DNA of 64,000 nt. It comes from Shewanella carassii. Lineage in GTDB: Bacteria; Pseudomonadota; Gammaproteobacteria; Enterobacterales; Shewanellaceae. Where the stretch lies: NCBI RefSeq assembly GCF_002777975.1, contig NZ_NGVS01000023.1, positions 193,700 through 257,699 on the forward strand, read 5' to 3'. Positions 55,052-64,000 of the stretch are shown here, one piece after another (positions within the stretch are counted from its first letter, which is position 1; every line of letters begins with the position of its first letter). The notes beneath the pieces are model-generated. The model did not search any database. It was not told the origin of the DNA and saw only the letters and a program-made list of their open reading frames with translations. A program made the position numbers and the translations under genes.

Positions 55052-57271
55052 TCAGCGTTTGTTGAGCCACACCAGCAACTCATCCAATGGCATGGCCTTA
55101 CCATACAACCAACCCTGACCTATGTGACAACCATTATCCCTGAGCCAGTTGGCCTGACTCTGAGTTTCTACGCCCTCGGCAACTACAGAGATGTTCAGCC
55201 GCCGCCCCAACTCAATGATCATCGATGCCAGAAAACGACTGCGCTCATCCTCATCCAATCTGGAAACAAAGGTCATATCTATCTTCAAGTGATCGGCCGG
55301 TAACTGCAGCAGGTATTCGAGCGATGAAAGCCCGGTACCGAAATCGTCTATCGCGACTGTACCTCCCGAAGTACGGTGTCGCTGGAGAATATTAGCTACC
55401 TGTTGGAACGATTGCATCATGGCGGTTTCGGTGACTTCCAAACACAGCCGACTCGGCTCCACCCCGGCCAAACGACATTGCTGTTTAAGCCTGTCGAGTA
55501 CATCCGGCTTATCCAACTGGCGAGCCGAATAATTGAGGCTGATCAGAATATCAGCAAATCCTGCCTGATCCAGCGCATGCACCGCCTGACAGGACAAGGC
55601 AACGACTATGTCACCAATGCCATGAATATAAGACGATTGCTCTGCCAACGGAATAAAGGTGCCCGGTGGCACCATGCCGTCTTCCGTCTGCCAACGCAGC
55701 AAGGCCTCAACTCCCACAACATCACCGCTGTTCAGATCTATTTGGGGTTGATAATGCAGTACGAATTCCTGGCGTTGAATCGCGGTATGCAGCTGTTGCA
55801 TCAGCTTGAATCTGTGTGCCGCCTGATGTTCAAATTCGGGATCAAACGCTTGTATGCTGCCGGGGCCTCGAGACTTGGCATTTCTGAGCCCGGTACCTGC
55901 AGTACGCAGTAAATCGGTGGGATCCTGACCATCGATTGCCAGGGAAACTTCCGTCATACAGGCGGTGAGAATATGACGGCTACTATCCATTTCAAAAGGC
56001 GCACTGAACACCCGCTGCGCCCTGTCGATATTCACCTGCTCCTTATGGCCAACAACGGCAAATAGGTCGGAATGCAGCCGCCCGATGACAGCTGGGCGCG
56101 GAAAAAACGCCTCCAACCTTTGAGCAACCGCCTGCAACACCTGATTACCGAACGCAGAACCAAACAGATTATTGAGACCGGAAAAATTATCGAGATCCAA
56201 TAACAACAAGTTGTACGCATCGACGCCGGACATCGCCTGTAACCTGGAGAGCTCCCGCAGCAAGGCACTACGATTGGGAATGCCGAGTAACTCGTCCTGA
56301 TAGGCTATCTTATCGAGTCGGCTTATCAGGGCAACATTGCCAAAACCTTTGGAAACATTGGCGGCAAACACCTTGAGCAGCTCCATTTCGGTGTCATCTA
56401 AGTTGCGGCCTGTGGCCACATAGATGGCAAACTCGGCCAATGCTGCCGATTTTGGGAAAAACAGCACTTGGCTTTCATCGGTACTGACAAAATGTTTTTC
56501 CCTGAGCGCCTGCTCTACCATGGATTGAATGTTAGGATCCGGCAACTCCCTGAGGGAGCGATTAATATACTGACGAAAACGACCACTGCAGGCTATGGTG
56601 ACAGGTTCGAAGACTTCTCTGCCGGTACTATCCAAAGCATTAGGCCCCCGATTAACACAAACCAGCCCTTCATCTGCGACATTGATAAGATTGGCAATTT
56701 CACTCAAAGTCACCGAGGCAATCTGCGCCAGTGTTCGCAGTCCAAGCAAACGGTTGCTGGACTCGACAATAAGCTGTAAACCGCGGCGGGCAGAGGAAAT
56801 GGTCTTGAGCTGATGATAATTACGCACAGCACCCGTAAGTATGTTGCGAATGCCGCGGCTGGCGAGATCCGATTTGAGCACATAATCAGACAAGTCATAA
56901 TCTTGCATCACGGACTCGGCCGGTGCCATTCCAGGCTGACCGGTCAAGAGTACGAAGCGGGTTTCAGATATTCCCAGCAGATCCCGCACCGCCTTGACGA
57001 GCCTGAGGCCGGCATCTTCGGTTTCCATTACCACATCGACCAGCACTACGGCAAAGTCGGCGTCTTTCCCCAATAAACTGGATGCCTCGGCCATGCTATA
57101 GGCTTGTATGAGTTCGAGGGGACGCCCCATCAGGGTCATTTTATTGATGGCAAAACTCAAGGAGTTCTGGAATTTGACATCATCATCCACCGCCAGAATA
57201 CGCCACTTGTTGTCGCGCTGATGGGCTTCTTCCGGTAATGTTTCGGACGAAAACAGAAAGTCATCGATCAT
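55052..57271 (-). CDS. Response regulator with DUF3369, degenerate GGDEF and EAL domains
   Basis: A 739-residue cytoplasmic protein: receiver domain (residues about 22-145, phosphoacceptor Asp79 in LVDVV), DUF3369 (about 160-310), a GGDEF-like domain whose signature reads HSDLF near 399 and so is probably inactive as a cyclase, and an EAL domain with VEALLRW, LEVTET, DDFGTGLSS, KIDMTFV and VAEGVE, all expected for cyclic-di-GMP hydrolysis. It probably lowers c-di-GMP when its partner kinase, encoded directly downstream, phosphorylates it. I prefer ATG 57271 over GTG 57292. Confidence 0.93.
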   Translation of the reverse strand: MIDDFLFSSETLPEEAHQRDNKWRILAVDDDVKFQNSLSFAINKMTLMGRPLELIQAYSMAEASSLLGKDADFAVVLVDVVMETEDAGLRLVKAVRDLLGISETRFVLLTGQPGMAPAESVMQDYDLSDYVLKSDLASRGIRNILTGAVRNYHQLKTISSARRGLQLIVESSNRLLGLRTLAQIASVTLSEIANLINVADEGLVCVNRGPNALDSTGREVFEPVTIACSGRFRQYINRSLRELPDPNIQSMVEQALREKHFVSTDESQVLFFPKSAALAEFAIYVATGRNLDDTEMELLKVFAANVSKGFGNVALISRLDKIAYQDELLGIPNRSALLRELSRLQAMSGVDAYNLLLLDLDNFSGLNNLFGSAFGNQVLQAVAQRLEAFFPRPAVIGRLHSDLFAVVGHKEQVNIDRAQRVFSAPFEMDSSRHILTACMTEVSLAIDGQDPTDLLRTAGTGLRNAKSRGPGSIQAFDPEFEHQAAHRFKLMQQLHTAIQRQEFVLHYQPQIDLNSGDVVGVEALLRWQTEDGMVPPGTFIPLAEQSSYIHGIGDIVVALSCQAVHALDQAGFADILISLNYSARQLDKPDVLDRLKQQCRLAGVEPSRLCLEVTETAMMQSFQQVANILQRHRTSGGTVAIDDFGTGLSSLEYLLQLPADHLKIDMTFVSRLDEDERSRFLASMIIELGRRLNISVVAEGVETQSQANWLRDNGCHIGQGWLYGKAMPLDELLVWLNKR

Positions 57272-57767
57272 AGTTACTAATCCCTCAGTCACTTTGCCCG
57301 CATCATTGTCTGGACAAAACCTGCAGGAGACCGTTTCCCCTGCCCGGTACTCAGTACTGTTTATCCTGGGCTGTATCCACCCACAGCTAACAACGGACAG
57401 CCATTGGTTAGCTGTAACTACTGCGGCAACTTAACCCGGCATCAAGTACTTTCATTACAGTACGCTATGTCTGATTTAAAGTGTAATCCACTTTTGGCTT
57501 AGTGCCGGTTAACTGCCAGAATAACAGTGTAAATTTTTTACCAAGCCTTTATTGCCACGGTTAAATGCCCCAACGGCCGACAAAACACCGGCAATGCTGG
57601 CCGGATTGAAACGATAAAAAGTAACACTTTGAGCCATTTATCATTTTTTTAGCCGATCCGCTTTGTTATCCTGCCCTGGTATCGGTACTTGCCGAGCCCT
57701 TGAATCCATCAGGGTGGCAATCGCCTTAAGATCCATATTCGATGTAAATAATCCACAGGGAAGTCAT
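57272..57767. other. Gene-free divergent interval
   Basis: 496 bp between the REC-EAL gene and the plus-strand GNAT gene. It holds one long inverted repeat (57383-57415, listed) and AT-rich promoter-like sequence on both sides. An in-frame extension of the GNAT reading frame to 57663 is not credible coding. Confidence 0.55.
57383..57415. repeat. 9-bp perfect inverted repeat with 15-nt loop
   Basis: ACAGCTAAC (57383-57391) and GTTAGCTGT (57407-57415). No T-run follows, so it is not a terminator. It lies about 112-144 bp ahead of the REC-EAL start and could be an operator or RNA hairpin. Confidence 0.6.
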
Positions 57768-58196
57768 ATGATCCGTTCATTCGCCAAGGAAGACATGTAT
57801 CCGCTATTGGAAATCTGGTTGACCGCCTCCATAGACGCACACGATTTTATCGCCGAAGATTTTTGGCAGTCCCAACTGGATAATATGCGCCGAGTCTATA
57901 TTCCTGCAGCTGAGAACTATGTCTACCAGCATGGCGCCGAAGTACTGGGGTTTTATTCTCTCTACGAGAACAGCCTGGCGGCTTTGTTTGTCAAACCTGC
58001 TATGCAGGGATTAGGAATTGGCAGTCGCTTACTCGAGCACGCCAGACAGCAAAGAGAACAACTTACCTTAAGTGTTTATTGCGACAACCAGGCCAGTGTC
58101 GATTTTTACCAACGCAAGGGGGCTGTGATTATTGGCGAACAAACCTGCGCCAACACAGGCCACAGAGAATATAGCATGCAGCTGATAGGCCTATGA
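57768..58196 (+). CDS. GNAT family N-acetyltransferase (YjaB-like)
   Basis: A 142-residue GNAT enzyme resembling E. coli YjaB. It begins MIRSFAKEDMYPLLEIWLTAS; the acetyl-CoA loop is in FVKPAMQGLGIGSRLL, and NQASVDFYQRKG is the usual C-terminal motif. The fold is complete. I start at ATG 57768, with an AGGGAAG site just ahead. The substrate is unknown. It stands 69 bp upstream of the NYN gene in the same direction. Confidence 0.88.
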   Translation: MIRSFAKEDMYPLLEIWLTASIDAHDFIAEDFWQSQLDNMRRVYIPAAENYVYQHGAEVLGFYSLYENSLAALFVKPAMQGLGIGSRLLEHARQQREQLTLSVYCDNQASVDFYQRKGAVIIGEQTCANTGHREYSMQLIGL

Positions 58197-58265
58197 CACT
58201 GAAAGTGGCTCAGAAAACGCTGTTGCCGACAAAAGTTAGCGCCCTGAAGAGAAGGAACACCTGTT

Positions 58266-58754
58266 ATGAGTGAGCAGCGAGGCAGAGTATTGATCTTGGT
58301 TGACGTGCAAAACGTCTACTACACCACCAGGCAAGCGCTCGGGCGCAATCTTGACTATAACCGGCTCTGGTCCAGAGTCACCCAGAACCGGCAGTTGGTT
58401 AAAGCCTTCGCCTACGCCATAGACAGGGGCGATAAGAAGCAACGGGAATTTCAAAATATCCTGCGGGCCATCGGCTTTGAGGTGAAACTCAAACCCTTTA
58501 TCCAACGCGCCGATGGCTCAGCCAAAGGCGACTGGGATGTGGGAATTACCATAGATGCGCTGGAATATGCCGATGCAGCGGACACCATAGTGCTGCTGTC
58601 CGGTGACGGCGATTTTGCCCTGTTGGCCGAAAAGCTAGGTCAAAAAGGCAAGCGGGTTGAGGTTTACGCCGTTCCCGAATTAACTTCGCTGGCTCTGATC
58701 AATGCTGCCAGCGAATTCTTCCCCATAGAGGGAGAGTTATTGCTTGGTCAGTGA
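58266..58754 (+). CDS. NYN-domain (PIN-like) protein, putative ribonuclease
   Basis: A 162-residue protein of the NYN/LabA-like (DUF88) family, a PIN-related metal-dependent nuclease fold. Acidic residues expected at the active site are present: Asp13 and Asn16 in LVDVQNVYY, Asp89 and Asp91 in KGDWDVGIT, Asp114 and Asp116 in SGDGDFALL. NYN proteins cut RNA in several contexts; none is proven for this subgroup. It is flanked by a GNAT gene and by a hydrolase stub, in an accessory patch, with no toxin-antitoxin partner visible. Confidence 0.88.
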   Translation: MSEQRGRVLILVDVQNVYYTTRQALGRNLDYNRLWSRVTQNRQLVKAFAYAIDRGDKKQREFQNILRAIGFEVKLKPFIQRADGSAKGDWDVGITIDALEYADAADTIVLLSGDGDFALLAEKLGQKGKRVEVYAVPELTSLALINAASEFFPIEGELLLGQ

Positions 58755-58875
58755 GCAGACCTCAAGCCTAGTTGAGAGTGCCTGGCTAAGAGTGGTGAAA
58801 GACGCTACCCATATGTTGCCTTTCGAAGCGCCCGAGCACCTGGCCGAGCTTATCAAGAAAAGTTTGCAGTCCTAG
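58744..58875 (+). pseudogene. 3' remnant of an alpha/beta-hydrolase gene
   Basis: A 43-codon frame ending at TAG 58875 reads WLRVVKDATHMLPFEAPEHL, then AELIKKSL. This is the usual C-terminus of an alpha/beta hydrolase, including the catalytic His of the triad (THMLPFE). The rest of the gene is absent: its place is taken by the NYN gene, whose end overlaps it by 11 bp. It is too short to fold alone, so I call it a leftover of a deletion or replacement. Confidence 0.65.
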
Positions 58876-58900
58876 CCTCGGCATTTTCCCTAAATCATAA

Positions 58901-58931
58901 AAAAGCGGCCACCTTTCAGGCTGCCGCTTTT
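58901..58931 (-). terminator. Terminator of the ruv cluster
   Basis: A 9-bp perfect stem (58923-58931 with 58901-58909) with a 13-nt loop is followed on the minus strand by T, 41 bp after ruvB. Confidence 0.85.
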
Positions 58932-58971
58932 CGTCTTATTCCCATTCTGCCTTACGACTTTGGCCAGTGCG

Positions 58972-59976
58972 TTATTCGGGCTTTATCATCTCAAAATGGC
59001 TGTAGGCCCTGGCAGTGGCTATCCTGCCCCTGGGAGTACGCTGGATAAAACCTTGCTGGATAAGAAATGGCTCCAGCACATCCTCTATGGTTTCCCGCTC
59101 TTCGCCTATGGCCGCCGCCAGGTTGTCGAGCCCCACTGGCCCCCCCATAAACTTGTCGATGATCGCCAGCAGCAACTTGCGGTCCATGTAATCGAAGCCT
59201 TCGCCGTCCACATCCAGCATATCCAGCGCTTGCTCGGCCACCGACTTGGTGATCCGGCCATCGTGTTTCACCTCGGCAAAATCACGCACCCGTCTGAGCA
59301 GGCGGTTGGCGATCCGCGGGGTTCCGCGGGCACGGCGGGCGATTTCCCTAGCGCCGTCAGAGTCCATCTGCAGTTCCAACATCTTGGCAGAGCGGGCAAC
59401 TATCGTGCTGAGGTCATCGACATTGTAAAACTCAAGTCGCAGCGGGATCCCGAAACGAGCCCTTAACGGCGAAGTGAGCGCACCGGCGCGGGTGGTGGCG
59501 CCCACCAGGGTAAATGGCGGCAAGTCCAGTTTGATGGAGCGGGCCGCCGGGCCCTCGCCTATCATGATATCCAGCTGATAGTCTTCCATCGCCGGATAGA
59601 GAATTTCTTCCACCACAGGGCTGAGACGGTGAATTTCATCGATAAACAGGACATCGCCCGGTTCGAGATTGGTCAGCAATGCCGCCAGATCGCCGGCTTT
59701 TTCCAGCACTGGCCCAGAGGTGGACTTGATATTCACCCCCATCTCATTGGCCACTATCATTGCCAAGGTAGTCTTGCCAAGCCCCGGCGGGCCGTAGATC
59801 AACATGTGATCCAAGGCTTCCTGGCGGTTTTTGGCGGCTTGAATAAACACCTTGAGCTGAGCGCGTGCCTCATTTTGACCTGTATACTCGTCCAGCAACT
59901 TGGGACGCATCGCCCGATCGATAAGCTCCTCCTGAGGAGAGCCTTGGGGTTGGATCAGTCTGTCGGCCTCTATCAT
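58972..59976 (-). CDS. ruvB: Holliday junction branch-migration helicase RuvB
   Basis: A 334-residue AAA+ hexameric motor that drives branch migration with RuvA. Walker [11 protein letters not shown] lies near residue 60, Walker B FIDEIHRL near 110, sensor 1 VGATTRAG, arginine finger in the [12 protein letters not shown] region, and a C-terminal winged helix ([10 protein letters not shown]). Length is normal. It lies 35 bp downstream of ruvA. Confidence 0.99.
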   Translation of the reverse strand: MIEADRLIQPQGSPQEELIDRAMRPKLLDEYTGQNEARAQLKVFIQAAKNRQEALDHMLIYGPPGLGKTTLAMIVANEMGVNIKSTSGPVLEKAGDLAALLTNLEPGDVLFIDEIHRLSPVVEEILYPAMEDYQLDIMIGEGPAARSIKLDLPPFTLVGATTRAGALTSPLRARFGIPLRLEFYNVDDLSTIVARSAKMLELQMDSDGAREIARRARGTPRIANRLLRRVRDFAEVKHDGRITKSVAEQALDMLDVDGEGFDYMDRKLLLAIIDKFMGGPVGLDNLAAAIGEERETIEDVLEPFLIQQGFIQRTPRGRIATARAYSHFEMIKPE

Positions 59977-60011
59977 GCCTTTACCTTCATTCCTCAGTTA
60001 TCCGCTCCATG

Positions 60012-60629
60012 TTACAGCATGGATTTGAGTGCGGCCTTGATCAGGGTTTCAGAATCTATGCCTTCAACAAAGGCGCTGGAAACCGCTTTGCTGGCCTGGG
60101 CGGGTTTATAGCCCAAAGAGAGCAAGGCTGCAATGGCATCTTCTTCGGCGCTGTTGGGCGCTTCTACCGGGGTAAAGTTGGACTTGAGTACAAACTCACG
60201 CTCATTGCCGCTGGAGGCTTCCATCAGGCTCTTGAGCTTGTCGCGCATCTCAACCAATAAACGCTCGGCGGTCTTCTTGCCCACCCCAGGCAGCTTGACC
60301 AAGGTGGCGATATCGTCGCGCTCGACACAGCTGACAAATTCCTGCGCCGTCAGTCCCGACAGTATGGTCAGCGCCAACTTGGGGCCGACACCATTGGCCT
60401 TGATAAGTAATCTGAACAGGGCTCTTTCCTGCTTGGTAATGAAGCCATACAGCAGCTGAGCATCTTCACGCACCACAAAGTGGGTATAGAGAGTGGCGCT
60501 CTGTTGCAGTTCCGGCAGCTCATAAAAGCTGGTCAGCGGCATCTGCAGTTCATAGCCCACGCCATGCACATCCAACAACACTTCCGGAGCTTGCTTTTCC
60601 AGCAATATCCCCTGTAAACGCCCTATCAT
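60012..60629 (-). CDS. ruvA: Holliday junction DNA-binding protein RuvA
   Basis: A 205-residue tetrameric protein that grips the four-way junction and loads RuvB. An N-terminal OB-fold begins [12 protein letters not shown]. Two helix-hairpin-helix motifs follow ([11 protein letters not shown] and [13 protein letters not shown]), then a flexible linker and the C-terminal RuvB-binding domain. I start at ATG 60629, which overlaps the ruvC stop by 4 bp; the frame extension to 60704 lies inside ruvC. Confidence 0.98.
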   Translation of the reverse strand: MIGRLQGILLEKQAPEVLLDVHGVGYELQMPLTSFYELPELQQSATLYTHFVVREDAQLLYGFITKQERALFRLLIKANGVGPKLALTILSGLTAQEFVSCVERDDIATLVKLPGVGKKTAERLLVEMRDKLKSLMEASSGNEREFVLKSNFTPVEAPNSAEEDAIAALLSLGYKPAQASKAVSSAFVEGIDSETLIKAALKSML

Positions 60630-61147
60630 CTGTATCTTCCATAGCTGCGAGCCGTTGCCCGGCCGCCGAGGGCAACCAGACTCTGGCAAGTATGATAATG
60701 ACACACGGCCACGGCGAGCGCATCTGCCGCATCCGCCTGCGGGGCGGCCGGCAGTTTGAGCAGCTGCTGGATCATGTGTTGTACCTGGGTTTTCTGGGCC
60801 CTGCCCGTCCCGACCACGGCGCTTTTGATCTGGGTTGCCGTGTATTCAGCCACCGGCAAATTCGCCGCAGTGGCGGCCACTATGGCCGCACCTCTGGCCT
60901 GGCCCAATTTCAGCGCCGAATCGGCATTTTTGGCCAGAAACACTTTCTCAATGGCAAACTGCTCCGGCTGATATTGGCGGATAATCTCCGACAGGCCGTC
61001 GAATATCTGTTTGAGACGGGAGGGAAGGTCCTCGCAGCTGGTGCGAATGCAACCGCTGCCGAGGTAAATCTGGTGTCTTCCCTGACACTGGATCACGCCG
61101 TAGCCAGTGATCCGCGAGCCAGGGTCAACACCCAAAATAATCGCCAT
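60626..61147 (-). CDS. ruvC: Crossover junction endodeoxyribonuclease RuvC
   Basis: A 173-residue dimeric resolvase that cuts Holliday junctions. Asp7 of the catalytic set is in [13 protein letters not shown], a glutamate in [11 protein letters not shown] near 68, and C-terminal aspartates in [14 protein letters not shown]. All expected acidic residues are present. It lies 11 bp downstream of yebC and overlaps ruvA by 4 bp, so the three ruv genes form one unit, ruvC-ruvA-ruvB. Confidence 0.98.
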   Translation of the reverse strand: MAIILGVDPGSRITGYGVIQCQGRHQIYLGSGCIRTSCEDLPSRLKQIFDGLSEIIRQYQPEQFAIEKVFLAKNADSALKLGQARGAAIVAATAANLPVAEYTATQIKSAVVGTGRAQKTQVQHMIQQLLKLPAAPQADAADALAVAVCHYHTCQSLVALGGRATARSYGRYR

Positions 61148-61158
61148 AGTCCGCCTTA

Positions 61159-61905
61159 TCAGCCGAGGCGTTCCATCACATCATCGGCAATTTCCGCGTT
61201 GTGATAAACTTCCTGAACGTCGTCGTGATCTTCCAGTGTGTCGATAAGACGCAGGAACTTGGCGGCGGTATCTTCATCCAGATCGGCCTTGGTCGATGGC
61301 ACCATGGTCACTTCAGCATTCACCGCTTCAACCCCAATGGCATCCAGCGCATCTTTTACCGCACCGAAATCGGCAGGTGCAGTGTATACATCCACAGAGC
61401 CGTCATCATTGCTGACCACATCCTCGGCGCCGGCTTCCAGCGCGGCTTCCATGATGGCATCCTCATCAACGCCCTCTTCGTAGCTGATAACGCCCTGCTT
61501 GGTGAACAGATACGCCACTGAGCCGTCTGTCCCCAGGTTGCCACCGGACTTATTGAAGGCATTACGTACGCCGGTCACAGTGCGGTTGCGGTTGTCTGTC
61601 ATGCACTCGACCATAACGGCGGTGCCGCCTGGGCCATAACCTTCATAAACTACGGTTTCCAGCGCCTGGCCGTCGAGCTCACCAGCACCGCGCTTAACCG
61701 CACGATCGACTGTGTCACGGGTCATGTTGTTGGACAGCGCTTTGTCGATAGCGGCACGTAAACGGGGGTTAGAGTCCGGATCTGAGCCACCTTCGCGGGC
61801 TGATACTGTCAGCTCGCGGATAAGTTTGGTGAACAGTTTACCGCGCTTGGCATCCTGAGCGGCCTTGCGGTGTTTGATGTTGGCCCATTTACTATGACCT
61901 GCCAT
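61159..61905 (-). CDS. yebC: YebC/PmpR family protein (TACO1-like)
   Basis: A 248-residue protein beginning [22 protein letters not shown], the family signature. YebC proteins have been described both as DNA-binding regulators and as factors that help ribosomes through difficult sequences such as proline runs; which applies here cannot be told. I start at ATG 61905 with AGGAG 8 bp upstream, discarding six extra codons. It lies ahead of ruvC as in E. coli. A perfect hairpin (61924-61947) lies in its leader. Confidence 0.96.
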   Translation of the reverse strand: MAGHSKWANIKHRKAAQDAKRGKLFTKLIRELTVSAREGGSDPDSNPRLRAAIDKALSNNMTRDTVDRAVKRGAGELDGQALETVVYEGYGPGGTAVMVECMTDNRNRTVTGVRNAFNKSGGNLGTDGSVAYLFTKQGVISYEEGVDEDAIMEAALEAGAEDVVSNDDGSVDVYTAPADFGAVKDALDAIGVEAVNAEVTMVPSTKADLDEDTAAKFLRLIDTLEDHDDVQEVYHNAEIADDVMERLG

Positions 61906-61923
61906 AGGTATATCTCCTCTCAA

Positions 61924-61947
61924 TACCGGTTTAAATTCAAACCGGTA
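61924..61947. repeat. Perfect hairpin in the yebC leader
   Basis: 9-bp arms (61924-61932 with 61939-61947) around a 6-nt loop, 19 bp ahead of the yebC start. It lies just past the aspS terminator and could be a second stop or a control element for yebC. Confidence 0.65.
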
Positions 61948-61976
61948 AAAAAACAGACCGAGGCTTATGCCCCGGT
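61948..61976 (-). terminator. Terminator of aspS
   Basis: On the minus strand an 8-bp stem with one mismatch (61969-61976 with 61957-61964) and a 4-nt loop is followed a few bases on by seven T, 36 bp after aspS. Some read-through into yebC is likely. Confidence 0.75.
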
Positions 61977-62011
61977 TTGATTCACACTTTTATGACTTCA
62001 AGCTCAGTCCT

Positions 62012-63793
62012 TCAGACTTCAGCTTTGTCGGCCGCCTTTTCAGCAACCTTGATACCCAATTCCACCAGTTGTTGTGGATTGGCCTCACCCGGTGCATTCG
62101 TCAGCGGGCAGGCTGCGGTAGTGGTTTTCGGGAACGCCATCACGTCACGAATCGAGCTGGCGCCTGTCATCAGCATTACCAGACGGTCGAGACCGAAGGC
62201 CAAACCTGCGTGCGGTGGTGTGCCGTAGCGCAGCGCTTCCAGCAGGAAGCCGAATTTTTCTTTGGCTTCTTCATCTGTGATCCCGAGAATACGGAATACT
62301 GTGGCCTGCATCTCCTGATTATGGATACGTACAGAGCCGCCACCGAGTTCGGTACCGTTGAGTACCATATCATAAGCGTCGGATACCGTCTCGGCCGGGT
62401 TGGCTTCCAGCTCGGCCGGAGTCACGCCCCGCGGCGCGGTAAACGGATGGTGCACTGCGTACAAACGGCCGTCGGCCTTCTCGAACATAGGGAAGTCCAC
62501 CACCCACAGCGGCGCCCACTCACCCTGGAGCAGGTTGAAATCTTCACCCAGCTTCAGACGCAGCGCGCCCATGGCTTCGGCAACCACGTTGGCCTTGTCG
62601 GCACCAAACAGAATGATATCGCCGCTTTGCGCGCCGGTGCGTTCCAGCAGCGCCTTGACGATATCTTCATTGAGGAACTTGAGCACAGGTGACTGAATGC
62701 CTTCCATGCCGGCAGCCAGGTCGTTGACCTTCATCCAGGCCAGACCGCGGGCGCCATAGATACCGACATACTTGGTGTAGTCGTCTATCTGCTTACGGGA
62801 CAGCTCAGCGCCGCCCGGCACCCGGATAACCGCCACTCGGCCTTCAACATCGTTGGCCGGGCCGTTGAATACCGCAAACTCAACATCCTTGACCAAATCA
62901 GCCACGTCCACCAGTTCCAGTGGGTTACGCAGATCCGGCTTGTCGGAACCGAAACGGCGCATGGCTTCGGCATAGGTCATGGTCGGGAATTCACCCAGGT
63001 CCACGTTGAGCAATTCGAGGAACAGACCGCGCACCATCTCCTCGGTCTTTTGCATCACCTGCTCAGAGCTCATGAAAGAGGTTTCGATATCAATCTGGGT
63101 AAATTCAGGCTGACGGTCGGCGCGCAAGTCTTCATCGCGGAAGCACTTGACGATTTGGTAGTAACGGTCGAAACCTGACATCATCAACAGCTGTTTGAAC
63201 AGCTGAGGCGACTGAGGCAAGGCGAAAAACTGCCCCTTGTAAGTGCGGCTTGGCACCAGATAGTCACGGGCGCCTTCCGGCGTGGCCTTGGTCAGAATGG
63301 GGGTTTCGATATCCAAAAAACCATTGCTGTCCATAAAACGACGCACGGCACTGGTGACCTTGGCACGGAAAATCAGTCGCTGGGCCATTTCCGGACGACG
63401 CAGATCCAGATAGCGATACTTAAGACGCTGCTCTTCGCTGTTGTTCTGGAAGTTATCCATACTCAGCGGCAGAGGGTCAGCGGCGTTGATTATGGTCAGT
63501 TCCTTACCCAGCACCTCGATTTCGCCGGTACGCATATGAGCGTTGACCTGGCTGTCGGGACGGGCTCTGACCACACCTTTCACCTGGACACAGAATTCGC
63601 TGCGCAGTGTGCTGGCGACATCGAAAACCTCAGGCAAGTCCGGGTCATATACTACCTGGATCAATCCTTCACGATCCCGGAGATCCAAAAACACCACACC
63701 ACCCAAGTCGCGGCTACGGTTTACCCAACCCACCAGGGTCACTTCTTGTCCAACGTGGGACTTGTTTACGTCCCCACAATAATGACTGCGCAT
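62012..63793 (-). CDS. aspS: Aspartyl-tRNA synthetase
   Basis: A 593-residue class IIb synthetase of the bacterial type. An N-terminal OB-fold anticodon-binding domain ([23 protein letters not shown]) is followed by the catalytic core with motif 2 ([16 protein letters not shown]), the bacterial GAD insertion domain, and motif 3 ([13 protein letters not shown]). I start at ATG 63793 ([12 protein letters not shown], with AAAGGA upstream), 17 codons inside the longest frame. It leads the aspS-yebC-ruvCAB cluster. Confidence 0.98.
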   Translation of the reverse strand: MRSHYCGDVNKSHVGQEVTLVGWVNRSRDLGGVVFLDLRDREGLIQVVYDPDLPEVFDVASTLRSEFCVQVKGVVRARPDSQVNAHMRTGEIEVLGKELTIINAADPLPLSMDNFQNNSEEQRLKYRYLDLRRPEMAQRLIFRAKVTSAVRRFMDSNGFLDIETPILTKATPEGARDYLVPSRTYKGQFFALPQSPQLFKQLLMMSGFDRYYQIVKCFRDEDLRADRQPEFTQIDIETSFMSSEQVMQKTEEMVRGLFLELLNVDLGEFPTMTYAEAMRRFGSDKPDLRNPLELVDVADLVKDVEFAVFNGPANDVEGRVAVIRVPGGAELSRKQIDDYTKYVGIYGARGLAWMKVNDLAAGMEGIQSPVLKFLNEDIVKALLERTGAQSGDIILFGADKANVVAEAMGALRLKLGEDFNLLQGEWAPLWVVDFPMFEKADGRLYAVHHPFTAPRGVTPAELEANPAETVSDAYDMVLNGTELGGGSVRIHNQEMQATVFRILGITDEEAKEKFGFLLEALRYGTPPHAGLAFGLDRLVMLMTGASSIRDVMAFPKTTTAACPLTNAPGEANPQQLVELGIKVAEKAADKAEV

Positions 63794-63886
63794 CTGCTTT
63801 ATATCCTTTATTCCGGCCTGCTGAGCTCTGGAACGATTCAACACGATAAGAGCGGCATTATAGAGAAAATCTGCCGCTTACCAAAG

Positions 63887-63911
63887 TACTTCACTTTCAG
63901 ACGGTGAAGTA
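63887..63911. repeat. Inverted repeat upstream of aspS
   Basis: Two perfect 8-bp arms TACTTCAC (63887-63894) and GTGAAGTA (63904-63911) around a 9-nt centre, about 95-118 bp ahead of aspS. Could be an operator. The remaining sequence to the window end shows no gene. Confidence 0.6.
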
Positions 63912-64000
63912 TCAAACAGTTTGCTCCCTTTGACCAGTGGCTGAAACCAGGTCAAGGCACGAGCGTTCAAAATAACAACAATCAGGCACTACGATAACAA

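Noticed and set aside
58266..58875. NYN gene plus the following short frame as a toxin-antitoxin pair
   Set aside because: The short frame is recognisable as the end of an alpha/beta hydrolase and lacks a proper start; it is a remnant, not an antitoxin.

Overview
The window looks like chromosomal DNA of a gammaproteobacterium, most likely Shewanella or a close relative. The basis is the conserved gene order and the character of the proteins: lrp-ftsK-lolA-rarA-crcB on one strand with trxB opposite; thrS-infC-rpmI-rplT; bamC-dapA facing gcvR-bcp; perM facing bepA-yfgD; hda near uraA; and aspS-yebC-ruvC-ruvA-ruvB. These are recognised from memory of family sequences, not from a search. Coding density is high. 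I saw no insertion sequence, phage or CRISPR array.

Layout. 1-11.0 kb: crcB (cut by the window edge), rarA, lolA, ftsK and lrp on the minus strand; ald and trxB on the plus strand; then the minus-strand translation cluster thrS-infC-rpmI-rplT, with an apparent ATA start for infC and a tRNA-like operator ahead of thrS. 11-17 kb: a small CPXCG protein, ribE, a MATE exporter, two identical tRNA-Val(GAC) genes and the protein acetyltransferase patZ. 17-24.4 kb: an EptA/MCR-type phosphoethanolamine transferase with a candidate PmrA box, a dmeF-marR metal-efflux pair, a Tat-exported PhoX-type phosphatase with a candidate Pho box, ecotin and a LasT/YjtD-type RNA methyltransferase. 24.4-37.4 kb: an efflux region with a complete RND tripartite operon, a DTW-domain tRNA-modification gene, an EmrD-like MFS pump, and a second RND operon lacking its own outer-membrane channel but preceded by a perfect TetR-style palindrome.

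37.9-52.5 kb: core genes bamC, dapA, gcvR, bcp, argO/argP, perM, a TusA-like gene, bepA, yfgD, a DUF2069 gene, hda, a DUF2066 gene and uraA. A large unfamiliar HELAH-containing lipoprotein gene interrupts this order between the DUF2069 gene and hda. 52.5-58.9 kb: an accessory patch with a frameshifted GNAT pseudogene, a two-gene signalling module (sensor kinase plus REC-DUF3369-GGDEF-EAL protein), a second intact GNAT gene, a NYN-domain nuclease-like gene and the 3' stub of an alpha/beta hydrolase. 59-63.8 kb: ruvB, ruvA, ruvC, yebC and aspS.

Themes. Much of the accessory content concerns the envelope and export: five exporters (MATE, DmeF, EmrD-like, two RND), lipid A modification, outer-membrane protein assembly and quality control (BamC, BepA), periplasmic protease control (ecotin) and a putative zinc-hydrolase lipoprotein. 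The points most worth following are regulatory: the thrS tRNA mimic, the dmeF promoter palindrome, the eptA PmrA-like box, the phoX Pho-like box and the RND palindrome. I found no convincing wholly new multigene system. The best candidates for undescribed biology are the HELAH lipoprotein and the kinase/EAL pair.
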